Position numbers and translations under genes: made by a program. A stretch of DNA of 15,985 bases from an uncultured bacterium (GTDB taxonomy: Bacteria > Bacillota > Clostridia > Oscillospirales > Acutalibacteraceae): positions 1 through 15,985 of the forward strand of contig CAMFFI010000008.1 in assembly GCA_945949625.1 (NCBI GenBank). Direction: 5' to 3'. Numbering within the stretch: position 1 is the stretch's first letter; the number at the start of each line of letters is the position of its first letter. Shown in pieces: positions 6,322-12,390 of the stretch. The notes below the pieces were generated by a model that ran no database searches, was not told the origin of the DNA, and saw only the letters and a program-made list of their open reading frames with translations.

Positions 6322-7635
6322 TTATTTTTCGGTGCAGAACTCTACCTTTTCTCCTGCAAGAATTTTATTTGTAGTTCTCATTGCGCACATTTTTCCGCAC
6401 ATTGAGCAGGTGTGTCTGTCCTTTGGAGGAGTGCTTTCAAAATATGCCTTTGCCTTATCCTTATCTATTGCATATTCAAACATTTCGTCCCAATCAACCC
6501 TGCGTCTTGCATCACTCATTTTATTGTCAATATCTCTTGCGTGAGGAACTCCCTTTGCAATATCCGCAGCGTGAGCAGCAATTTTTGAGGCAACTATTCC
6601 CTCTTTTACATCATTAACATCGGGAAGTCTTAAATGCTCGGCAGGCGTTACATAACACAAGAAGTCAGCGCCGTTTGCCGCTGCAATTGCACCGCCTATT
6701 GCGGAAGTGATATGGTCATAGCCCGGAGCAATATCAGTTACCAAAGGACCTAAAACATAGAAAGGCGCATTGTGGCAAAGTCTTTTTTGCAAGGTCATAT
6801 TTGAGGCAATTTCATTCATCGCCATATGTCCCGGACCTTCTACCATAACCTGAACGTCCTTTTCCCATGCACGCTTTGTTAAATCTCCAAGCTCTATAAG
6901 CTCGCTTATCTGACCTGCGTCTGTTGAATCGTTGATTGAGCCGGGGCGAAGTGCGTCACCGAGGCTTATGGTAACGTCATATTCTCTTAAAATGTCGAGT
7001 ACCTCGTCGTAATATTCATAGAACGGGTTTTCGTTGCCCGTCATTTCCATCCATGCAAAAAGCAGTGAGCCGCCTCTTGAAACAATGTTTGTCAGCCTGC
7101 CCTGACGCTTAAATGCCTCAACTGCACGCTTATTAATACCTGCGTGTATGGTCTGAAAATCAACACCTTCTTTTGCGTGTGCTTCAACAACCTTTAAGAA
7201 ATCCTTTGCGGTAATGTCAAGCAAATCTTTTTCAAGATAGCCGATAGCGTCGTACATAGGAACTGTTCCTATCATTGCAGGGGACATTTTAACAAGCTCC
7301 TGACGGAAGGTGTTTGTCTTTCCGTAGTTGCTCAAATCCATAATAGCCTCACATCCGAAATCAATAGCCATCTGCACCTTTTGCATTTCAACGGAATAAT
7401 CCTTGCAGTCCCCTGAAATACCAAGGTTGACATTGATTTTTGTCCTGAGTCCTGTTCCTATGCCCTCTGCGGAAAGAGACGTATGGTTAACATTTGCCGG
7501 AATTGCTACCTGTCCGCAGGCAACAAGCTCTCTCAGCTTTTCAGGCTCCATATACTCTTTTTCTGCAACGGTTTTCATTTCGGGAGTAATAATTCCCTTT
7601 TTAGCCGCTTCCATTTGTGTTTTATAGTTTCTCAT
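6322..7635 (-). CDS. thiC: Phosphomethylpyrimidine synthase ThiC
   Basis: This 437-residue radical-SAM enzyme rearranges aminoimidazole ribotide to HMP-phosphate, the pyrimidine half of thiamin. Family motifs are NVNLGISGD, DLSNYGKT, TIHAGIN, SRGGSLL, SLGDALRPG, EGPGHM and GYDHITSAIGGA. The non-canonical cluster motif is at the C-terminus: CSMCGKMCAMR, with Cys410, Cys413 and Cys418 (CX2CX4C). The length is that of the short ThiC common in anaerobes, which lacks the N-terminal extension of proteobacterial ThiC. The start follows GGAGG with 6 bp spacing. The gap to thiD is 25 bp, too short for a riboswitch, although thiC is often the gene directly controlled by TPP. Confidence 0.98.
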   Translation of the reverse strand: MRNYKTQMEAAKKGIITPEMKTVAEKEYMEPEKLRELVACGQVAIPANVNHTSLSAEGIGTGLRTKINVNLGISGDCKDYSVEMQKVQMAIDFGCEAIMDLSNYGKTNTFRQELVKMSPAMIGTVPMYDAIGYLEKDLLDITAKDFLKVVEAHAKEGVDFQTIHAGINKRAVEAFKRQGRLTNIVSRGGSLLFAWMEMTGNENPFYEYYDEVLDILREYDVTISLGDALRPGSINDSTDAGQISELIELGDLTKRAWEKDVQVMVEGPGHMAMNEIASNMTLQKRLCHNAPFYVLGPLVTDIAPGYDHITSAIGGAIAAANGADFLCYVTPAEHLRLPDVNDVKEGIVASKIAAHAADIAKGVPHARDIDNKMSDARRRVDWDEMFEYAIDKDKAKAYFESTPPKDRHTCSMCGKMCAMRTTNKILAGEKVEFCTEK

Positions 7636-7660
7636 AAAAAACCTCCGTTTTTCTTTTGAC

Positions 7661-8461
7661 TTAATCGCCGTATTTTATATTGTAAAAATGGTTTAAAGGA
7701 CCATTGCCTTTTCCTATTTCAAGTGAATGTGCAATTGCGCCGGTTATATATTCCTTTGCTTTCTCAACAGCATTACCTACGGTATATCCCTTTGCAAGAA
7801 AACAGGCAATAGCAGAAGAAAGAGTACAGCCTGTACCGTGAGTATTTTTAGTATTGATTCGCTTTGAATAAAATCTGCTTATTTTTCCGTTACTGCAAAG
7901 CACGTCAGCAGGCTCGCCGCCAAAATGACCGCCTTTTAAAAGGCAGGCGCCTGCTCCCATTTTGCAAATATCGGCAGAAGCCTTTTCCATATCCTCAGCA
8001 GTAACAATATTTCTGTTTAAAATCACCTGCGCCTCCGGAATATTTGGTGTAAACACACTGCATTGCGGAATAACATAGGATTTAAGATAATCAAGCGCCG
8101 ACTGCTCCATCAGAGCTTCTCCGCCCTTTGCAAGCATTACGGGGTCGCAGACAATATTTTTTGCACCGTATTCATTCAAAACTTCAAATACAGCCTCCAT
8201 TATCTGTCTGTTTTTTATCATTCCCACCTTTACGGCTGAAACCTCAATATCTTCAAACACAGCCTTAATCTGCTCTCTTATTATTTTTTCCGGCAAATCA
8301 TAAACGGAAATTACCCTGCTTGTATTTTCCGCAACTACGGAGGTAATAACACTCATTCCGTAAACATTCAAAGCGGAAAATGTTTTTAAATCTGCTTGTA
8401 TTCCTGCTCCCCCGCTGCAGTCGGAGCCTGCAACGGAAAGCACCGCCGTATAATTACTCAT
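7661..8461 (-). CDS. thiD: HMP/HMP-P kinase ThiD
   Basis: This 266-residue ribokinase-fold enzyme phosphorylates HMP and then HMP-P to HMP-PP for ThiE. Visible motifs are GSDCSGGAGIQAD at 12-24 (substrate and anion binding), VKVGMI, DPVMLAKGG, the TPN segment with nearby glutamate, LLKGGH, and the kinase signature HGTGCTLSSA with Cys212 in the anion-hole loop. The length is standard. I chose the ATG at 8461, which overlaps the thiE end by 8 bp. A TTG two codons earlier is unlikely. The ribosome site is weak (GGGAA), consistent with coupling to thiE. A pyridoxal kinase of the same fold is unlikely given the context and the ThiD-type N-terminus. Confidence 0.96.
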   Translation of the reverse strand: MSNYTAVLSVAGSDCSGGAGIQADLKTFSALNVYGMSVITSVVAENTSRVISVYDLPEKIIREQIKAVFEDIEVSAVKVGMIKNRQIMEAVFEVLNEYGAKNIVCDPVMLAKGGEALMEQSALDYLKSYVIPQCSVFTPNIPEAQVILNRNIVTAEDMEKASADICKMGAGACLLKGGHFGGEPADVLCSNGKISRFYSKRINTKNTHGTGCTLSSAIACFLAKGYTVGNAVEKAKEYITGAIAHSLEIGKGNGPLNHFYNIKYGD

Positions 8462-9095
8462 TGACAATTTCCCGTACCCTTATTTTCATTTCCTGTGCGG
8501 CATTTTTTACGTCAAGCTTTGAAAGGATTGCAGAAACAACCGCAACACCGTCAATGCCGCTGTTTTTTAGTAAGCCAATATTGTTTTCATTAATACCGCC
8601 TATTGCTGCCACGGGAATTGAAACAGAATCTTTGATTTCCTTTAAAAGCTTTGGAGTCATACTGCAAACATTCGTCTTTGTTTTTGAGCCGAATACTGCG
8701 CCTACTCCGATATAATCTGCTCCGTCCTGCTGTGCCTTTAAGGCTTCCTTAACATTATGGGCGCTTGCGCCTATTATTTTTTCATCGCCTAAAACAATTC
8801 TTGCATAGTCAATAGCAGTATCATCCTGTCCCAGATGAACACCGTCAGCGCCGATTTCCTTAGCAAGAACAAGATTGTCATCAATAATAAAAGGCACCTT
8901 GTGTTTATTGCATATTTTTTTAATTGCAAATGCGTTTTCTATATATTCCTTTCCTGTCAGCGTTTTTTCTCTGTACTGAACCATTGTAACTCCACCTTGT
9001 ATTGCGTCTTCAACCTGCATAGGAAGAGTTTTGTCATAGGTCCATCTGCTGTCGGTTACCAAATATAAAAGTAAATCTTCTTTTTTAAATTTCAT
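8454..9095 (-). CDS. thiE: Thiamin phosphate synthase ThiE
   Basis: This 213-residue TIM barrel condenses HMP-PP with carboxythiazole phosphate to give thiamin phosphate. It has the complete active-site set: LVTDSRW, MVQYREK (38-44), IDDN, HLGQDD (87-92), GVGAVFGSKTK (130-140) and AIGGI. The HLGQDD and Ser/Thr-Lys motifs separate it from the TenI paralogue at 2764-3378. It is the first gene of the operon. Its ATG at 9095 follows AAGGA with about 9 bp spacing. Only ~32 bp separate it from the T-run of the hairpin element upstream, so the transcript must start further up and pass through that hairpin, or start in a promoter I cannot recognise. Confidence 0.96.
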   Translation of the reverse strand: MKFKKEDLLLYLVTDSRWTYDKTLPMQVEDAIQGGVTMVQYREKTLTGKEYIENAFAIKKICNKHKVPFIIDDNLVLAKEIGADGVHLGQDDTAIDYARIVLGDEKIIGASAHNVKEALKAQQDGADYIGVGAVFGSKTKTNVCSMTPKLLKEIKDSVSIPVAAIGGINENNIGLLKNSGIDGVAVVSAILSKLDVKNAAQEMKIRVREIVNE

Positions 9096-9127
9096 AAATT
9101 CATATCCTTACCTAAACCAAATCAAAT

Positions 9128-9147
9128 AAAAAGTCGAGTGCCTCGAC
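9128..9147 (-). terminator. Terminator-like hairpin in the thiE leader
   Basis: On the minus strand, GTCGAG-GCA-CTCGAC is a perfect 6-bp stem with a three-base loop, followed by TTTTTATTT. It forms the edge of repeat copy C and lies directly before thiE. If the thi transcript begins upstream of it, it would attenuate the operon. A competing antiterminator is not obvious, because the neighbouring CACG/CGTG hairpin overlaps it by only one base. Confidence 0.5.
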
Positions 9148-9225
9148 ACGCAATTCGTGCAGACAGTTTGTACTGACTGCAACCTTTTATGCCCGAGCGC
9201 TACCGAGCAATTTCCTATAATGTAA
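9128..9225 (-). repeat. Dispersed hairpin-rich repeat, copy C (complete)
   Basis: This is the full ~98-bp copy of the repeat seen at 1-55 and, diverged, at 1862-1944. It holds three consecutive inverted repeats: GTCGAG-tgc-CTCGAC (9133-9147), CACG-caatt-CGTG (9147-9159) and GCAGaCAGT-ttgt-ACTGaCTGC (9159-9180, one A.A mismatch). A direct repeat of CCGAGC (9193-9198 and 9203-9208) and a distal TATAATGTAA follow. Read toward thiE, the last hairpin is followed by five Ts, so it looks like an intrinsic terminator 33 bp before the thiE ATG. It could be a small mobile or REP-like repeat, a small RNA, or a leader. It has no ORF. Confidence 0.8.
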
Positions 9226-9254
9226 AAAAAGAGGTGTTCCGCTGAGCACCTCTT
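9224..9254 (-). terminator. Intrinsic terminator of the membrane-protein gene
   Basis: On the minus strand, AAGAGGTG pairs with CACCTCTT (9247-9254 with 9229-9236) around a ten-base loop, followed by a run of seven Ts at 9224-9230. It lies 22 bp past the stop of the 9276-9869 gene and should largely separate that gene from the thiamin operon. Its T-run is shared with the end of repeat copy C. Confidence 0.85.
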
Positions 9255-9275
9255 GATTCATCACAATAAAAATTA

Positions 9276-9869
9276 TTATTTTTCGTCCTTTGATTCTTCA
9301 ACAGCCTCGTCAAGTGTGCTTGACTGAACCTTATCATCTTCGGCAACCAGGTTTGTTCCCTCAACAACAATCTCATCTTCATCAGTCTGAGGTTCATAGG
9401 TTGTTTCAGCCTCGGGTGCGTTATCCTTTAAATCTTCGGCTACACCGCCTTCAACAGCAGGCATATCCGTAATAATTTCTTCTGTTACAAGCTCAAATCC
9501 GCTGAGGAAGGTGTATGGAATACCGTAACCCAAAGCAACGCCTGCAAGCATCATCATAACTCCGTTTGCGGCTAAAGCGTCGTGGAAAGGAAGTCCCGGA
9601 GCAATAGCGGCTACTATAATATAAAGTGCAGGTAAATCAAGAACTATAAGAGTCAAAAGGCTGAATCTTTTAACGGCTTTTCCTTCACCCACTCTTGTTG
9701 CATAGAAAACAAGCAGACCGAATACAACAAAAATCAGTGCGTTTACTATACTGCTCATTGGCACGGCAAGCTGTGAGGCAAAGCCTGAAAAGAAATAACT
9801 GCAAATAATGTAAGCAATAATAAGGAATGCAGAGAACAGTAAATTAATGGTATCTCTTTTATTTTTCAT
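9276..9869 (-). CDS. Four-TM membrane protein with acidic tail, unknown function
   Basis: I do not recognise this 197-residue protein. The sequence shows four probable membrane helices at about 9-30, 38-58, 68-92 and 97-122, with basic residues in the first loop and near the N-terminus (KNKR, RVGEGKAVKR). A long, strongly acidic, low-complexity C-terminal tail (about 128-197, rich in Glu, Asp and Thr, ending EESKDEK) follows. By the positive-inside rule both ends are probably cytoplasmic. It lacks a signal peptide, catalytic motif or cysteine pair that would suggest an enzyme. The ATG at 9869 follows GGAGG with 7 bp spacing, and the codon use resembles its neighbours, so it is a real gene. 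It is monocistronic, bounded by its own terminator and a 325-bp upstream gap. Its position beside thiE is probably incidental. Confidence 0.8.
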   Translation of the reverse strand: MKNKRDTINLLFSAFLIIAYIICSYFFSGFASQLAVPMSSIVNALIFVVFGLLVFYATRVGEGKAVKRFSLLTLIVLDLPALYIIVAAIAPGLPFHDALAANGVMMMLAGVALGYGIPYTFLSGFELVTEEIITDMPAVEGGVAEDLKDNAPEAETTYEPQTDEDEIVVEGTNLVAEDDKVQSSTLDEAVEESKDEK

Positions 9870-9926
9870 TATTAGACCTCCGAAAATATGTAAATTTATA
9901 CTAACAGATTAATTTTATATTATGAT

Positions 9927-9946
9927 TGTGATAAACGTGTGATAAA
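9927..9946. promoter_or_regulatory. Tandem TGTGATAAA repeat upstream of membrane gene
   Basis: Two exact copies of TGTGATAAA (9927-9935 and 9938-9946) lie 11 bp apart, about one helical turn, 58-77 bp upstream of the membrane-protein ATG. On the minus strand the upstream copy supplies TTATCA, 17 bp before TAATAT, a weak promoter (four of six matches in each hexamer). A perfect TATAAT further upstream has no well-spaced -35. The repeat would suit a regulator binding beside the promoter, but the region is AT-rich. Confidence 0.3.
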
Positions 9947-10021
9947 TTTATGTTAATTATAGTTATCATCCCACTTTATCTGTATCAACAAACAGTATAA
10001 TCAGGTATAAAACATAAAGCC

Positions 10022-10072
10022 GGAGTGCCTCCTCTCTCAAGAGCATCAGGGACAACCCTTGCGGTTGTCCTG
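10022..10072. repeat. Hairpin cluster of unknown role
   Basis: GGAG-tgc-CTCC (10022-10032), the small CTC-tcaa-GAG (10034-10043), and a strong stem follow in quick succession. The strong stem is GGACAACC (50-57) with GGTTGTCC (63-70) around CTTGC, plus two further pairs across a bulged G. No T-run follows on either strand, so it is not an intrinsic terminator. The GAGTGCCTC core is shared with repeat copy C (9136-9144), which hints at a related element. It is richer in GC than the flanking DNA. A structured RNA or a small mobile repeat are both possible. Confidence 0.4.
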
Positions 10073-10141
10073 AAATTTGTAAAACAAACCGTTCCCTATA
10101 AAACTAAACGCTTTTAACATATGTCCGTATTAAAATTAAGG

Positions 10142-10182
10142 CAAAAAATAAAGCAGAAAGCTTTTTAATCAAGCTCTCCGCT
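10142..10182 (-). terminator. Terminator of the hrcA-prmA operon
   Basis: On the minus strand a 12-bp stem with two G.U pairs (10171-10182 with 10152-10163) is followed by TTTATTTTTT. It begins 13 bp past the prmA stop and ends the heat-shock transcript. Confidence 0.85.
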
Positions 10183-10194
10183 GTTCTTAATATG

Positions 10195-11118
10195 TTAATT
10201 TTTTGCTTTTGCCGCAATGCACACCCAGCCGTTTTCCCTGTGCTTTTCAATAATATCAAAATCAGGCTCCAAGGCTTTTATGACCTCATCTTCTCTGAGG
10301 TCAATAATTCCGCTCATTATATAAACCGTGTCTTGATTCATAAAGGTTTTTACTCCTTTTGAAAGGGAAATAATTGCGTCTGCTACAATATTTGCGGCTA
10401 TAATATCATATTTTCCGCTTACCTTTTCCGTTAAGTCGCCGCAAATAACCGTAAATCTGTCATCTACTTTATTTATTTTTGCGTTTTCTCTTGCAGTATC
10501 AACGGCAATACGGTCAATGTCAACGCCCACCGCGCTTTCTGCGCCTAAAAGCAAGGCTCCGATTGCAAGAATACCGCTGCCGCAGCCTACGTCAAGAATT
10601 TTATCGCCGGGCTTTATATATTTTTCAATTGTTTCAAGGCAAAGACGAGTGGTTTCGTGACTGCCCGTTCCAAATGCAAGACCGGGGTCAATATTCAGCA
10701 CAGCTCTGCCCTTTGGATCGTAATCATCTCTCCATGAGGGGCGGATAAGCAGCTTTTCTCCTACGGGAGTAGGATTAAAATACTTTTTCCAGTTGTTCCG
10801 CCAGTCCTCTTCAATACATCCCGATGTGTCTATTTTATGCTCTATACCTTCGCTTGTGTATCTTTCCGATAAAAAGGCAACCGCCTCGGTAGGATTTACG
10901 TCAGGCTCAAGATAAATATGAACAAACGCCTTGTTTCTGTCTTTTTTAAGCAAATCCTCGTCGATTAAATCAATATGGGCTATCTCCTGAACCTCCTGCT
11001 CAAGAGAGGTGTAGTCCTCTATATAAATTCCGTAGGGGACAACCATATTTGCTATATCGGAGGCTTTGTCAATATCCTTTGAATTAACGGATATTTTAAT
11101 TTCTGTCCACTGTGCCAT
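10195..11118 (-). CDS. prmA: Ribosomal protein L11 methyltransferase
   Basis: This 307-residue class I SAM-dependent methyltransferase trimethylates ribosomal protein L11. The N-terminal substrate-recognition domain (about 1-100) leads into the linker WRNNWKKYFNPTPVG (107-121) and the catalytic domain. That domain has the PrmA signature DPGLAFGTGSHETTR (144-158), SAM motif I DVGCGSGILA (176-185), the acidic VGVDID loop and the AANIVAD motif IV. The length fits the family. The ATG at 11118 follows AAAGGA, 24 bp after dnaJ. prmA at the end of the dnaK operon is a conserved Firmicute arrangement, with rsmE often next. Here a terminator follows instead, so rsmE, if present, is elsewhere. Confidence 0.96.
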   Translation of the reverse strand: MAQWTEIKISVNSKDIDKASDIANMVVPYGIYIEDYTSLEQEVQEIAHIDLIDEDLLKKDRNKAFVHIYLEPDVNPTEAVAFLSERYTSEGIEHKIDTSGCIEEDWRNNWKKYFNPTPVGEKLLIRPSWRDDYDPKGRAVLNIDPGLAFGTGSHETTRLCLETIEKYIKPGDKILDVGCGSGILAIGALLLGAESAVGVDIDRIAVDTARENAKINKVDDRFTVICGDLTEKVSGKYDIIAANIVADAIISLSKGVKTFMNQDTVYIMSGIIDLREDEVIKALEPDFDIIEKHRENGWVCIAAKAKN

Positions 11119-11142
11119 AAGTAAATCCTTTCAAAATTTCTT

Positions 11143-12285
11143 TTATTCGCCGAACATATTTTTTAATTTTTCACGGAAAGTTTTTCTCTTTGTATAGTTT
11201 TTATCGGTTGCGGTTTTTTCCAGCTTTTTAATAAGCTCCTTCTGCTCTCTGTTAAGATTTTTCGGAACCTCTATTGTTACCTTAACATACTGGTCGCCTC
11301 TGCCTCTGCCGTTAATGTGCTGAACACCCTTGCCCTTAAGCTTGAAAATATCTCCCGGCTGAGTACCCTCGTGAATTGTGTAGCTTACCTTTCCGTCAAG
11401 AGTAGGCACTACAATTTCATCTCCTAAAGCCGCCTGTGCAAAGGAAATAGGCATATCGCACCAGATATCGTCGCCTTTTCTTTCAAAAACAGGATGAGGA
11501 CGAACATTAACGTAAACGTGCAAATCACCTGACGGACCGCCGTTTATACCGTTGTTTCCTCTGCCGCCTACGTTCAGAATCTGACCGTCGTTAATTCCGG
11601 CAGGAACAGTAACCTCAACATTTTTCTTAACCCTAACTCTGCCGTTGCCGTTACATTTTCTGCAGGGACTTTCAACAATTTTACCTCTGCCCTTGCAGGC
11701 GTCGCAGGTTCTCTGGGTTTGAACAACGCCGAAGGGCGTTCTCTGATTTATTGTAACCTTTCCCTTGCCGCCGCAGGCTGTGCAGGTTTTGGGCGTTGTA
11801 CCCTTTTGTGCACCAGTGCCGTGACAATCGGAGCAGGTTTCTATATTCTGATAGGTAACGGTTTTTTTACAGCCCTTTGCCGCTTCTTCAAAATCAAGGA
11901 AAAGGTTAGCCTCAACGTCTGCGCCGCGTCTGGGTGCGTTGGGGTTTGAGCTTCTGCCGCCGCCAAAGCCGCCGAAGCCGCCGAAAAAGCTGTTGAAAAT
12001 ATCCCCGATATCCATATCCTGTCCAAAGGGACTTCCGCCCCCTGCACTGAAGTTGGGGTCAACGCCTGCGTGGCCGAACTGGTCGTATCTTGCACGTTTT
12101 TCCTTATCTGACAAAACCTCGTAAGCCTCGTTTACTTCCTTGAATTTTTCCTCGCAAGCCTTATCACCGGGATGCAAATCAGGGTGATATTTTTTTGCGT
12201 TTTGTCTGAAGGCTTTTTTAATTTCGTCCTCGGTAGCACCCTTTTGAAGACCTAAAACCTCATAATAATCTCGTTTTTCTGCCAA
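11143..12285 (-). CDS. dnaJ: Chaperone DnaJ (Hsp40)
   Basis: This 380-residue co-chaperone stimulates DnaK ATPase activity and delivers substrates. The J domain (1-70) has HPD at 34-36. The Gly/Phe-rich linker (about 75-112) contains GGFGGFGGG. The zinc domain (151-216) has four CXXCXGXG repeats: CSDCHGTG, CTACGGKG, CDACKGRG and CRKCNGNG. The C-terminal substrate-binding domains follow, so it is a type I DnaJ. The start is a TTG at 12283-12285, chosen because AGAGGTG lies six bases upstream and the next residues (AEKRDYYEVLG) are the conserved beginning. A GTG nine bases further up is inside the ribosome site. It follows dnaK by 105 bp, including a GC-rich hairpin. Confidence 0.97.
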   Translation of the reverse strand: MAEKRDYYEVLGLQKGATEDEIKKAFRQNAKKYHPDLHPGDKACEEKFKEVNEAYEVLSDKEKRARYDQFGHAGVDPNFSAGGGSPFGQDMDIGDIFNSFFGGFGGFGGGRSSNPNAPRRGADVEANLFLDFEEAAKGCKKTVTYQNIETCSDCHGTGAQKGTTPKTCTACGGKGKVTINQRTPFGVVQTQRTCDACKGRGKIVESPCRKCNGNGRVRVKKNVEVTVPAGINDGQILNVGGRGNNGINGGPSGDLHVYVNVRPHPVFERKGDDIWCDMPISFAQAALGDEIVVPTLDGKVSYTIHEGTQPGDIFKLKGKGVQHINGRGRGDQYVKVTIEVPKNLNREQKELIKKLEKTATDKNYTKRKTFREKLKNMFGE

Positions 12286-12325
12286 ACTTGTTCACCTCTT
12301 AAGCGCCGTTTAACAACGCCGTAAA

Positions 12326-12351
12326 GTGGCGTGATGAAAGCACCACGCCAC
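12326..12351. other. GC-rich hairpin in the dnaK-dnaJ intergenic region
   Basis: GTGGCGTG (12326-12333) pairs perfectly with CACGCCAC (12344-12351) around a ten-base loop. On the transcribed strand it is followed only by TTTACGG, so it is at best a weak terminator. A stable mRNA hairpin here could protect the 3' end of a dnaK fragment or reduce dnaJ output relative to dnaK. Either role is inference. Confidence 0.5.
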
Positions 12352-12390
12352 CGTTTATTAAGTTAATTTTATTAACATTAACATTTTTTA

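Noticed and set aside
2764..9095. Thiamin cluster as a possible novel or horizontally acquired system
   Set aside because: All eight genes are standard and intact, with codon use like the neighbouring genes. Only the leader is unusual.
12303..12325. Second CIRCE-like or inverted repeat before dnaJ
   Set aside because: The CGCCG units are direct rather than inverted and do not resemble the CIRCE arms.
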